DNA of 64,000 bases from NCBI RefSeq assembly GCF_030409905.1, contig NZ_JAUFQT010000002.1, positions 372,001 through 436,000 of the forward strand, in the 5' to 3' direction. A program made the translations under genes and the position numbers. The first letter of the stretch is position 1. Every line of letters begins with the position of its first letter. Shown here in pieces: positions 1 through 8,424 of the stretch. Under the pieces are notes generated by a model that was not told the DNA's origin, made no database searches, and was given only the letters and a program-made list of their open reading frames with translations. This DNA is from Echinicola jeungdonensis. GTDB lineage: Bacteria; Bacteroidota; Bacteroidia; Cytophagales; Cyclobacteriaceae.

Positions 1-448
1 TAAAAAATCAATAGAGGCTTTGGTTCAGGAAAAGAATGACCTTAAAAAGGAGGTAGAAAATCTTCATCAACAACAAGCCGGTGCATTGAAAGAAGACCTG
101 ATCCGTTCTGCAGAGCAGGTTAATGGCATTAATAAAATATTTGCCAAGGTAAGTTTACCTTCTGCAGATGCTTTGAAAAAACTGGCATTTGAGTTGAAAA
201 ATGAAGTTGGGGATGTTTTGGCGGTCATAGGTGCAGATATCAATGATAAGCCCCAAATTGCTATCATCATCGATGAGGAAATAGTGAAAAACAAGGGGCT
301 TCATGCAGGAAATGCAGTCAGAGAGCTGGCCAAAGAAATTCAAGGCGGCGGAGGAGGACAACCCTTTTTCGCAACCGCGGGCGGAAAGAAATTGGAGGGG
401 CTCGACCAGGCTGTGGAAAAAGCACGGGAGATGTTTTCATCCCTTTAA
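1..448 (+). CDS. alaS: Alanyl-tRNA synthetase, C-terminal part (cut by window edge)
   Basis: The reading frame is open from base 2 to the stop at 446-448, so the gene enters from the left and only about 148 C-terminal residues are visible. The tail carries the glycine-rich signature GGGGGQPFFATAGG followed by a helical end, which is the hallmark of the DHHA1 domain that closes bacterial AlaRS. A charged helical stretch at the visible start fits the linker helix before DHHA1. AlaRS charges tRNA(Ala) in the cytosol; DHHA1 contributes to tRNA recognition and oligomerisation. The next gene, gatB, starts 97 bases downstream on the same strand. Identification is firm; nothing can be said about the catalytic or editing domains. 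Confidence 0.93.
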   Translation, partial: KKSIEALVQEKNDLKKEVENLHQQQAGALKEDLIRSAEQVNGINKIFAKVSLPSADALKKLAFELKNEVGDVLAVIGADINDKPQIAIIIDEEIVKNKGLHAGNAVRELAKEIQGGGGGQPFFATAGGKKLEGLDQAVEKAREMFSSL

Positions 449-545
449 TTGACTTTCCCTGTAAATTACATTTGGTTTTAGTTTAAAAACTGCCATTTTT
501 GGTGTTCTAATTAATTTTAATTGAAAAGTATTTAATAAAAGGAAA

Positions 546-2006
546 ATGCCATCACAGGAAATTAAGGATAAATACGAATTGGTCGTTGGGCTGGAGGTGC
601 ACGTGCAGTTGTTAACGGCAAGTAAAATGTATGCCTCGGATTCCACCGAATATGGAAATTTGCCCAATACCAACATATCCGTCATCACCCTTGGCCATCC
701 AGGGACTTTACCCAAGGTAAACAAAAAGGCCGTGGAGTATGCCATAAAATTGGGCATTGCCTGCAATTGTGAAATAACCCGGCATAATGTATTTGCCAGA
801 AAAAATTATTTCTATCCCGACCTTCCCAAAGGCTACCAATTGACTCAGGATAAAAACCCTATCTGTGTAGGTGGTTTTGTTCCCGTGACCCTCGAAAGTG
901 GAGAAAAGCGTTCGGTTGCATTGACCAGAATCCACATGGAGGAAGATGCCGGGAAATCCATGCACCTAGCTGGGGAAGTGGATACCCTTGTGGACTTTAA
1001 CAGGGCCGGAGTGCCTTTATTGGAAATGGTATCCGAACCGGATATCCGGTCTTCTGAGGAGGCTTATCAGTTTTTGACAGAAATCAGGAAATTGGTAAGG
1101 TACCTTGAGATATGTGATGGTAACATGGAAGAAGGCTCCATGAGGTGCGATGCTAATATTTCCATTCGTCTAAAAGGGGAAAAGACCTTGGGTAAAAAAG
1201 TGGAAGTGAAAAATATGAACTCCTTCCGTAATGTTTCCAGGGCAATAGAACACGAATTTGAGCGGCAAGTGGAAATGATTGAAAATGATGAGGAAATTAT
1301 CTCTGAAACAAGAACATTTGATGCCACGACTGGTTTGACTTCAAGTATGCGGACAAAAGAAGACCTGAATGATTACCGTTATTTCCCCGAACCTGATCTA
1401 AGTCCAGTGGTGATTTCTGAAGAATGGCTGGAAAAGGTACAATCTAATTTGCCTTCTCTTCCTAGGGAATTGCATCACAAATTTGTGGATGTTTTTGGCC
1501 TTCCGGAATATGATGCGACGGTGCTAACGGATTCAAAGGAAATTGCCCTATATTTTGAGGAATTATGTGATCAAACAAAAAATTATAAGGCGGCTTCCAA
1601 CTGGATGATGGGGCCGGTCAAATCTTATTTGAATGAGCTGACACTACATATTTCTGATTTCCCTGTTAAACCAAAGCAACTGGCCAGTTTGATTGCCTTA
1701 ATTGATGAAGGGAAAGTGAACTTTTCGGTAGCTTCGCAGAAGATTTACCCTGAAATGATCAAGAATTCCGGCCGGACCCCGTTAGAAATCGCTCAGAAAC
1801 TTAACCTGATTCAGGAAAGTGATGAAAACTCCCTAAAGCCAATCATTGAAAGGGTATTGGAAGAAAATCAGGCAAAAGTAGAGGAATATCGATCCGGGAA
1901 AAAGGGACTTTTGGGAATGTTTATGGGGCAGGTGATGAAAAAGTCCAAAGGAAAGGCTGATCCTAAAGTGGCCAATAAATTATTGACCGAATTACTGGAA
2001 AATTGA
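546..2006 (+). CDS. gatB: Aspartyl/glutamyl-tRNA(Asn/Gln) amidotransferase subunit B
   Basis: This 486-residue protein matches the length and order of GatB: the N-terminal motif GLEVHVQL at residues 15-22, a GNMEEGSMRCDANIS motif in the catalytic cradle, and a C-terminal helical and YqeY-like tail ending in GMFMGQVMKKSKGKADP. GatB is the kinase/transamidase subunit of the GatCAB complex, which converts misacylated Glu-tRNA(Gln) or Asp-tRNA(Asn) to the correct aminoacyl-tRNA with ammonia delivered from GatA. gatA and gatC are not in the window. The ATG at 546 gives the expected N-terminus. Only four bases separate the stop from the next gene, so the two may be cotranscribed. Confidence 0.97.
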   Translation: MPSQEIKDKYELVVGLEVHVQLLTASKMYASDSTEYGNLPNTNISVITLGHPGTLPKVNKKAVEYAIKLGIACNCEITRHNVFARKNYFYPDLPKGYQLTQDKNPICVGGFVPVTLESGEKRSVALTRIHMEEDAGKSMHLAGEVDTLVDFNRAGVPLLEMVSEPDIRSSEEAYQFLTEIRKLVRYLEICDGNMEEGSMRCDANISIRLKGEKTLGKKVEVKNMNSFRNVSRAIEHEFERQVEMIENDEEIISETRTFDATTGLTSSMRTKEDLNDYRYFPEPDLSPVVISEEWLEKVQSNLPSLPRELHHKFVDVFGLPEYDATVLTDSKEIALYFEELCDQTKNYKAASNWMMGPVKSYLNELTLHISDFPVKPKQLASLIALIDEGKVNFSVASQKIYPEMIKNSGRTPLEIAQKLNLIQESDENSLKPIIERVLEENQAKVEEYRSGKKGLLGMFMGQVMKKSKGKADPKVANKLLTELLEN

Positions 2007-2010
2007 TTAT

Positions 2011-3126
2011 ATGAATAAAATGAAAAATTTGACATTGGCTGCCCTTGTCATGGTGATAGCGGCATGTTCCAATGAAGTGAAAAGTGGATTTGATGGGAAT
2101 GTGATGATTTCCGGGAAATTGGAAAATACTCCTAAAGGCCATCTGGTACTTTCCAAATATTTGGAAGACCGGGTGGAGCCCATAGATACCATTGAAGTAA
2201 AAAACAATGGTGCCTTTGAATATACTTTAGAACTTGATGGTCCAACTTTTTATGAATTGGACTTATACGGTGAAAAGCAAGTGAAACTAGCCTTGTATGA
2301 TGAAGATTTGGAGGTTAAATATGATTTTGATCAAGAAGGAAGTTTGGAGCTGGAAGGTTCTTTCGACACCAAACAGGTTCTGAAAGTGGATGAACTTGCG
2401 GAAAATTATCAAAAGGATATCAATGATTTAAATGCTGAATATTACCAGGCCTTATCCAAAAAGGATGAATCGACTGTAAAATCTATTCAGCAAAAGGCAA
2501 TGGAATTGGAAACCAAACAATCCGAAAGGGTAAAGGAAACCATAAATAGCATGGAGGGAAGTTTTGCTTCTTTGGCAGCCATTGGCATGTTGAATCCCCG
2601 GAATGATTTTTCATTTGTCGATAGCGTTGTTCAGGCTTTGGATGAGAAGTACCCCGAAACAAAAATGATCGTCAACCTGAAGCAGCAATTGGATGAAATG
2701 AGGGCCCTTTCAATGGGACAACCTGCACCTGAAATTTCCCTGCCCAACCCAGAAGGGGATACGGTTAATTTATCTGATTTTCGAGGAAAGTATGTATTGA
2801 TTGACTTCTGGGCAGCTTGGTGTAAACCTTGTAGGGCCGAGAACCCTAATGTGGTCAGGTTATACGAAGAGTATAACGATCAAGGGTTTGAAGTTTTTGG
2901 GGTTTCTTTAGACAGGACCAAAGAGGCTTGGGAAAAAGCAATTGAGGAAGATAACCTCACCTGGACGCAGGTTTCCGATCTGAAATATTTTAATTCAGAA
3001 GCAGCATCCACATATAAAATTAATGCCATTCCAGCTACCTATTTAATTGATCCCGAGGGAAAAATAATTGCAAAAGATCTTAGAGGGCCAAGCTTGGAAA
3101 ACAAATTAAAAGAAATATTTGAATAG
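2011..3126 (+). CDS. TlpA-like thiol-disulfide lipoprotein with N-terminal DUF4369-type domain
   Basis: The 371-residue protein begins with a lipoprotein signal whose lipobox ends at Cys19 (VIAAC), so it should be anchored to a membrane facing the periplasm. Residues about 30-120 form a beta-rich domain like DUF4369, residues 125-230 are helical and charged, and residues 235-371 are a thioredoxin fold of the TlpA/AhpC-TSA type with the active site WCKPC (Cys271, Cys274) and the cis-proline region NAIPATYLID. Such proteins reduce periplasmic disulfides or act in cytochrome c maturation; the substrate here is unknown. Its start is four bases after gatB. A second Met at residue 4 is an alternative start. 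The next gene follows after 75 bases. Confidence 0.9.
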   Translation: MNKMKNLTLAALVMVIAACSNEVKSGFDGNVMISGKLENTPKGHLVLSKYLEDRVEPIDTIEVKNNGAFEYTLELDGPTFYELDLYGEKQVKLALYDEDLEVKYDFDQEGSLELEGSFDTKQVLKVDELAENYQKDINDLNAEYYQALSKKDESTVKSIQQKAMELETKQSERVKETINSMEGSFASLAAIGMLNPRNDFSFVDSVVQALDEKYPETKMIVNLKQQLDEMRALSMGQPAPEISLPNPEGDTVNLSDFRGKYVLIDFWAAWCKPCRAENPNVVRLYEEYNDQGFEVFGVSLDRTKEAWEKAIEEDNLTWTQVSDLKYFNSEAASTYKINAIPATYLIDPEGKIIAKDLRGPSLENKLKEIFE

Positions 3127-3201
3127 TGGAATGCTTTTTGATCGAGAGCCCATAAAAATGAACTTAAATAACCAACTCATAATAAAATAGACTATTTGAA
3201 G

Positions 3202-3669
3202 ATGAAAAAAAGAAGTGTAAAATCTCCACTAAGCAGGTTGTTGACCTTGGCTTTGTTTGGCTTGTTGGCCATGGGAGCATGTAAAAGTAAGAAAAAAGTG
3301 GTGGAAGCCGCTCCAGAACCAGCCCCTGTAGAAGAGCCAGCTCCAGAACCTGAAAAAGAAATGGAGCCTTCTGAGGAAGAAGTAGCCGTAGGAAAACTTG
3401 AAAATTACTTTTCTGTAATTGCCAATTCTTCTAATGTACAAAGTGCTAACAGATCCATCCAAGAGGCATTGAGTATGTTTGCCAACCAAAATACTCCTGT
3501 GCTCATCGTAATTCATGAAGAAAATGGCATCAAAGATTATGACCAGCCTACGACCATTGAAGCGTATTTGAATTACCTAAAAGACACCAAGAAGAATCTT
3601 AATTTTATCAGTGATGTACGCTTGAATGGAAGCGGGAAAGTGACTGAGCTTGAACTTCGTCGTCGATAA
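3202..3669 (+). CDS. Small lipoprotein with Pro/Glu-rich spacer, first gene of the exported LRR operon
   Basis: I place the start at the ATG at 3202 rather than at the in-frame TTG at 3196, giving 155 residues. A lipoprotein signal ends at Cys27 (MGAC). Residues about 33-62 are a low-complexity spacer rich in Pro, Glu and Ala, typical of a flexible tether. The rest, about 90 residues beginning KLENYFSVIANSS, is a small mixed alpha/beta domain. Its pattern (a helix with Tyr-Phe, then Ile-x-Ser, then Ala and Met-Phe, then IEAYLNYL) resembles the N-terminal domains of the products at 3699 and 5103. I do not recognise a named family. It is 29 bases from the next gene and lies first in a compact operon of exported proteins, so a joint role at the cell envelope is inferred. 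Confidence 0.75.
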   Translation: MKKRSVKSPLSRLLTLALFGLLAMGACKSKKKVVEAAPEPAPVEEPAPEPEKEMEPSEEEVAVGKLENYFSVIANSSNVQSANRSIQEALSMFANQNTPVLIVIHEENGIKDYDQPTTIEAYLNYLKDTKKNLNFISDVRLNGSGKVTELELRRR

Positions 3670-3698
3670 AAAATAACCATCTGAAAAGATTGTCAACT

Positions 3699-4277
3699 AT
3701 GAAAAAATATATTCCAGCATTTATATTAATGTTTTTTGCAACGTCTTTACTTGCCGTTGCTCAGTCTGATAACATCAGTCCACAAAGAAAACAAGCCATT
3801 GATTCCTTGGCACTTGAAAAAGTAAAGGATTTGAGTAAATATATCAGCATCATCGGTAGCAAAGAAACCCAGTTTTCTGAAGCTAACCGTGTGATGGATA
3901 GAGCTGAAGAACTTTTTGCACCAGGAGCTGAAATGGGGGTTTCTTCTTTGAACAGAGAAGAAATAGCCTATTATCCTGTAAGAAGGTACTTCGAAAGATT
4001 GATGGCGCTAAACTACGACCAGGTAAGGATCAGTTGGTATGACATCCATTACATTTCCGATTTGGAAAGACAGCCTGATGGTCGTTACGTAGGTGTGGTA
4101 ACCATTTATCAGAGATTTGAAGGAACTTCTGCTGAAAGTGGCCTTAATTATAAAGATACTACCAAGAAGGATATCACCATCTATGTAGAGAAAAAGCAAA
4201 CCCAGGTGGCAGGAAGAACCATCGAATTTTGGGACGTGATGCTGGGTGATATCAGAGTGACTGAAACTTCCGCATGA
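3699..4277 (+). CDS. Exported protein of unknown function, second gene of the LRR operon
   Basis: The ATG at 3699 is preferred over the in-frame TTG at 3690, giving 192 residues that start with a clear signal peptide (MKKYIPAFILMFFATSLLAVAQ) and no lipobox. The mature part contains IGSKETQFSEANRVMDRAEELF, then a mixed strand region ending in a conserved-looking FWDVMLGDIRV. The IGSKET segment parallels VGSEETPARDKDVI in the product at 5103, which suggests a shared domain, possibly an NTF2-like fold. No enzyme motif is visible. Its stop overlaps the next start (ATGA at 4274-4277), so translation is probably coupled. Confidence 0.75.
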   Translation: MKKYIPAFILMFFATSLLAVAQSDNISPQRKQAIDSLALEKVKDLSKYISIIGSKETQFSEANRVMDRAEELFAPGAEMGVSSLNREEIAYYPVRRYFERLMALNYDQVRISWYDIHYISDLERQPDGRYVGVVTIYQRFEGTSAESGLNYKDTTKKDITIYVEKKQTQVAGRTIEFWDVMLGDIRVTETSA

Positions 4278-5116
4278 AGAGAATAACATTATTTGTTTTT
4301 GCATTCATTTTATCCTTACAGTTTGCTCCGGGGCAAGGTTTATACAGCCCCGGGCAACCTAAGGATGATGGCAGATTTGCTGCTTCTACCAAACAACTTA
4401 ACCAATTCTTTAGACGATTTAATGCCGAAGAAAGTGAAGATGGCCTGACCCGGTATCATCCTGGGGATAAAAATTACCGTGATAGGGACCTTAGACAAAA
4501 ATACATTAATATACTTTTTGATAATGAAACCTCTGAAATTCCTTCCAGCTTAAAAAGGGAATTTATTAATCAGGTTAATTCAATAAATTACCCTCAATAC
4601 TTGCAGTTTCATGGTGACCAGTGGTTTGCTGAGGTTTCCACGGTTTTCAACTACAAAGGAAATAAAGAAAATATTACCCTTTACTTAAAACTTCAACCAG
4701 AAGGCTTAGGATATGAATGGGTTATTCATAAAGTGAATTTCGAGGCATTTAAACAGTTTTTTGACAAAGAAAAAGGAAAAGATAAGCCTTTTTTGCATCC
4801 TTTAAGTCATGAACTAGGATTTATGAACCTAAGGAAGGCATTGCAGGATAATAAAAAGCCGGAATCATATACACCTGATGAATTTCAGCCTGATTACCTT
4901 TCCCTTTTTCTTTATGAAATAAAAAAAGGCAATATCAATTTTGTAACCGTCAGAGGCGTAAAATTCCATTTCTTTCAAATTGATAAATGGTATTTTGAAG
5001 TGGCCCAATTTAACAGGCCGGGATTTAATACGGGTTGGTTGGTTTCAAATTTAGTGAAGATTAAAAACGAAGAAGATAAAGAAGTTATCCTAAACTACAT
5101 ATATGATCAAAAGTAA
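4274..5116 (+). CDS. Exported protein of unknown function, third gene of the LRR operon
   Basis: The product has 280 residues with a signal peptide (about residues 1-20, ending near FAPGQG) and no lipobox. The mature protein looks like two related halves: each contains a segment of aromatic and charged residues followed by a strand pair (DQWFAEVSTVFNYKG near residue 117, and DKWYFEVAQFNRPGFNTGW near residue 238). This suggests two copies of a small alpha/beta domain, perhaps the NTF2-like fold proposed for its neighbours. No catalytic motif is seen. It overlaps the gene before it by 4 bases and the gene after it by 14 bases, so all three should be translated from one message. I do not recognise a named family. 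Confidence 0.75.
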   Translation: MKRITLFVFAFILSLQFAPGQGLYSPGQPKDDGRFAASTKQLNQFFRRFNAEESEDGLTRYHPGDKNYRDRDLRQKYINILFDNETSEIPSSLKREFINQVNSINYPQYLQFHGDQWFAEVSTVFNYKGNKENITLYLKLQPEGLGYEWVIHKVNFEAFKQFFDKEKGKDKPFLHPLSHELGFMNLRKALQDNKKPESYTPDEFQPDYLSLFLYEIKKGNINFVTVRGVKFHFFQIDKWYFEVAQFNRPGFNTGWLVSNLVKIKNEEDKEVILNYIYDQK

Positions 5117-7550
5117 GTTTTATATATGCTTAATTTTGGCCTTGTTGGTTAGCTCTCTGGGTAAGGCCCAGGAAATGGGAGACTATACTAAACAAGAAAT
5201 CAAAGATTTTTCCCAGAAAGTGGAAGACCAAATCCAGTTTTTGGAGTATTTTCTTAATACCGTAGGTAGTGAGGAAACTCCTGCCCGGGATAAGGATGTC
5301 ATTATTACAGAAAGCTATAAAAAGATATTCAGGGATGGAGAAGTCCAGGTCGAAGACGATCTGGTAATGGATAGAAAAGTTATTACTAATAAAGATATTA
5401 CTGCTTATCTAAAAGATGTTGAGTTCTTCTTTAAAGATGCCAGTTTTAAATTTAAAGTCAGGAAGGTTGAACCTTTTTTAAGGGATAATGAGGAGCTTTC
5501 GTTCATTGTCTCCATGGATAGGACCCTTACAGCAACCGGATTGGACAACGAAAAAATTGAAAATACCAAACCCCGATTTGTAGAAGTAAACCTGAACAGG
5601 CAATCAAATGAACTAAAAATTGCCAGTATTTACACTACAAAACTTAGTAGGGATAAGGAGCTTCAGGAATGGTGGAATAGCCTTTCTTTAGGTTGGGAAA
5701 GTTATTTTAGGGAGAAATTTGAGATCGTTGAGGATACCGTTAGTCTGGATCAGATATATAAAATCAGTGCTATGGATAGCCTTGACCTTTCTGGAAACGA
5801 TTATATTCAGGATCTTTACCCAATAGAAGCCCTTAGGGATTTAAAATACATTAATATCAGTGGAACGCTCATTCAAGAACTAAAGCCGATTAGTAATGTA
5901 ACTTATTTAGCATATTTGGATGTTTCTAATACCCCAACCGAGGATATTCAGTTTATCAAGTATTCAGAGGAATTGGTTTATCTGGATATTTCCAATACCC
6001 AAATCTCCAATATTGATGAACTCAAAAACTTAGATAAACTAAAAAACTTAAAAGCAAACAATACTCCCTTGATGAGTTTTGCTTCTATGAATGATTTTGA
6101 GTCCTTGGAAGTATTATCCCTGGAAAAAAGTGGGTTCAATAACCTGGAAAGTATTCAAAGGCTTAAAAATCTGAAAAAACTCAATATAAAAAGGAATTAC
6201 CTGATAAATTTTAATTATTTGGGCGAACTAACTAACCTGGAGGAAGTAAATTTAGAACAAACAAATATTCTGGATTTATCCCCATTGAAGGAATTAAAAA
6301 AACTCCAAGTGGTAAATATTAACCAAACCGAAGTTAACAGTTTAGAGCCTTTGAATGGTTTGGAATCTCTGAAAAAGTTATATGCAGACAGGACCAATAT
6401 TACAGAAGATCAGGCTGATGATTTTGCCAGGAAAAATAATCAGGTCTTGTTAATTCATAATGTTGAAAACTTGCAGACCTGGTGGAATACTCTTCCAGAT
6501 GGATGGGTAGTTGTTTTGCAAAAAATTGGGAATTTGGGTAGCAGTAATATGCCTACAGTGGAAGAGATATCTGCCATCGTAAGTATGGACTCATTAGATA
6601 TTTCCAATAGTGAGGTTATCAGCTTGAGGCCTATTTTGAAATTTAAGAAACTTAAAGCCCTCAATATTGATAGTACTAAAATCCATGATCTTTCTCCATT
6701 GGCGGGGCTTAAAACCCTGGAAAAACTATCTGGTAACCACTCTGCCGTTACCAATGTCGAACCATTGAAAAACCTTAAAACAATGGTTTATATTTCTCTT
6801 AATCAATCTCAAATAGCCAGCATTACTCCGTTAAGATCATTGGAAAAATTGGAATATTTGGATGTTGATGGGACAGAGGTGCCTAAATGGGAAGTTCAGG
6901 AAATTTTACAGATAGTTCCCAAAGCGAATGTGATATTCCGGACCGAGGAACTCCAATTTTGGTGGGAAAACCTTGAGAGCGTATGGAAAGATGTTTTCAG
7001 AAAGGAATTTGAATTATCTGAAGATCCGGGAACTGATGAACTCCATAAGTTGACTTCAACCAGGAATTTGAATATTTCAAATTCGGGGATTTATAATCTA
7101 CAACCTTTGGGATATTTCATCAATCTCCAAAAACTTGAAATTAGGGATGTTCCTTTGTCAGATATTTCCGCTGTTACCCAGTTGGAGTATTTGAAAGAAT
7201 TGACGATAAATCAAGCTCCGGTTGAGGACCTTGAACCTTTGGCAAGTCTGCAGTATTTGGAAAAGTTGAACCTATCCAATACAGGAGTGGAAGATTTAAG
7301 GGAGCTGGAATCTCTTGCCAGGCTCAAAACGTTGATCCTTTCCGGGACAGGGGTGAAAAGACTGAAGGGCTTAGAAAGCCTATATGATCTCCGTGTACTT
7401 GATATTGCCAGTACGGATGTGAGAAGCTTGAACCCTATCCATGATTTAATTAATCTAGAACAATTGGTTTGCTTCAATACCCGGGTCAACAATAGACAAA
7501 TTAACAATTTCAGAACAGCTAATCCTGAATGTGATATTAAGTATTACTAA
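5103..7550 (+). CDS. Large exported leucine-rich-repeat protein, last gene of the LRR operon
   Basis: This 815-residue protein has a signal peptide (residues 1-22, ending LGKAQ), a domain of about 165 residues shared in pattern with the operon's smaller products, then leucine-rich repeats of 21-24 residues of the SDS22/internalin type (repeat core LxxLxxLxLxxTxIxDLxPL). The repeats come in three blocks. Each block is introduced by the same motif WWxxLxxxW, at Trp190, Trp460 and Trp620, followed by about 20-25 residues with acidic or amide-rich character and then a strand reading MDSLDLSGN, MDSLDISNS or TRNLNISNS. Internalin-type repeats bind proteins or glycans; the ligand here is unknown. 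There is no gliding/type IX sorting tail that I can see, so the final location (periplasm or surface) is open. Confidence 0.85.
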   Translation: MIKSKFYICLILALLVSSLGKAQEMGDYTKQEIKDFSQKVEDQIQFLEYFLNTVGSEETPARDKDVIITESYKKIFRDGEVQVEDDLVMDRKVITNKDITAYLKDVEFFFKDASFKFKVRKVEPFLRDNEELSFIVSMDRTLTATGLDNEKIENTKPRFVEVNLNRQSNELKIASIYTTKLSRDKELQEWWNSLSLGWESYFREKFEIVEDTVSLDQIYKISAMDSLDLSGNDYIQDLYPIEALRDLKYINISGTLIQELKPISNVTYLAYLDVSNTPTEDIQFIKYSEELVYLDISNTQISNIDELKNLDKLKNLKANNTPLMSFASMNDFESLEVLSLEKSGFNNLESIQRLKNLKKLNIKRNYLINFNYLGELTNLEEVNLEQTNILDLSPLKELKKLQVVNINQTEVNSLEPLNGLESLKKLYADRTNITEDQADDFARKNNQVLLIHNVENLQTWWNTLPDGWVVVLQKIGNLGSSNMPTVEEISAIVSMDSLDISNSEVISLRPILKFKKLKALNIDSTKIHDLSPLAGLKTLEKLSGNHSAVTNVEPLKNLKTMVYISLNQSQIASITPLRSLEKLEYLDVDGTEVPKWEVQEILQIVPKANVIFRTEELQFWWENLESVWKDVFRKEFELSEDPGTDELHKLTSTRNLNISNSGIYNLQPLGYFINLQKLEIRDVPLSDISAVTQLEYLKELTINQAPVEDLEPLASLQYLEKLNLSNTGVEDLRELESLARLKTLILSGTGVKRLKGLESLYDLRVLDIASTDVRSLNPIHDLINLEQLVCFNTRVNNRQINNFRTANPECDIKYY

Positions 7551-7578
7551 GGGAAAGATATTAAATTTAACCTAAAGG

Positions 7579-7596
7579 ATATGCAGAGGAAATCTC
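7579..7596 (+). terminator. Left half of a split terminator hairpin of the LRR operon
   Basis: The left arm atatgcagagg (7579-7589) is a perfect complement of cctctgcatat (10134-10144) on the far side of the IS element. Removing the element and one 5-bp duplication restores an 11-bp stem with a 6-base loop (aaatct), followed by ttttatt. It would start 28 bases after the stop of the leucine-rich-repeat gene, the position expected for its terminator. In the present sequence the hairpin is split by about 2.5 kb. Confidence 0.7.
7592..7596. repeat. Left copy of 5-bp target duplication (atctc) of the IS21 element
   Basis: The bases atctc at 7592-7596 are repeated at 10130-10134, directly outside the two ends of the element. 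A 5-bp duplication is within the range known for the IS21 family. With one further matching base on the left side of each copy the repeat can also be read as aatctc. Confidence 0.75.
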
Positions 7597-7602
7597 TGGT
7601 TA

Positions 7603-7644
7603 TTTCGGTCTGACCATGCCAGTGATTTCGGTCAAACCGTGCCA
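7603..7644 (+). repeat. Two left-end IS21 transposase-binding repeats
   Basis: Two direct copies, tttcggtctgaccatgcca at 7603-7621 and tttcggtcaaaccgtgcca at 7626-7644, sit just inside the left end. They are in inverted orientation to the four copies at the right end. Binding by IstA is inferred from the family. Confidence 0.8.
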
Positions 7645-7675
7645 CTAAGAAAGATCATTTAAAGTAGGTTAATTT

Positions 7676-8413
7676 TTATTCATTTTTCAAGATTCCCTTT
7701 CTCAAAGATTCCCCTTTGAGGTCTATTCTATGGGAAGAGTTTACCAGTCTGTCCAGTATGGCATCTGCGATGGTTCCTTCCCCAATGATATCGTACCAGG
7801 TGGATACTGGCAATTGGGAGGATACAAGGGTTGATTTTTCGGTAAACCTGTCATCAATGATGTCCAATACTATTTCCCTTGCCGTTGCATCAAAAGCCTG
7901 CAGCCCAAAGTCGTCGAGTATGAGCAGGTCGGTGTTCTGGAGTTTCCTCAGTTCCCTGAGGTAGGTTCCGTCGGCTTTGGAGAGCTTGAGTTTTGACAGC
8001 AGCCTTGAGGTGCTGCTGTATACTGTCCTGTACCCCATCAGGCATGCCTGGTTTCCCAGGGCCTGTACCAGATAGCTTTTCCCTACCCCCGAAGGTCCGG
8101 TAATGATAATGTTTTCTTTTTTGTCCACGAAGCCAAGCCCTGCAAGCCTGGTGAACATATTCTTGTCAAGGTTCCTGCTATGGCTGTAATCGATGTCGGC
8201 AACGGATGCTTTCTGTTTGAAAGCGGCCTTTTTGATCAACCGGGCCATTTTCTTGTTCTGCCGGTCTTCCCATTCGTGGTCTGCCAGTAGGGCGATGTAT
8301 TCATCGGCGGTAAAGTCGGCGAACCTGTTGCTGCCAATGTGTTGATGATGGAGCTCTGCCATGGCACTGAGCCTCATCTGCCTGAGTTTTTCTACTGTCT
8401 GGTTACTGTTCAT
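7676..8413 (-). CDS. istB: IS21-family transposition helper ATPase IstB
   Basis: The 245-residue protein has the DnaA/DnaC-like AAA+ features of IstB: Walker A GPSGVGKS at residues 106-113, Walker B LLILDDFG near residue 148, and the IstB signature SSQLPVSTWYDIIGE followed by AILDRLVNSSHRIDLKGES. IstB assembles on DNA with ATP and directs IstA to the target. Length is normal for the family (about 240-260), and no frameshift is seen. It starts 11 bases after istA stops, on the same strand. Confidence 0.96.
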   Translation of the reverse strand: MNSNQTVEKLRQMRLSAMAELHHQHIGSNRFADFTADEYIALLADHEWEDRQNKKMARLIKKAAFKQKASVADIDYSHSRNLDKNMFTRLAGLGFVDKKENIIITGPSGVGKSYLVQALGNQACLMGYRTVYSSTSRLLSKLKLSKADGTYLRELRKLQNTDLLILDDFGLQAFDATAREIVLDIIDDRFTEKSTLVSSQLPVSTWYDIIGEGTIADAILDRLVNSSHRIDLKGESLRKGILKNE

Positions 8414-8424
8414 AATTGTTTTGT

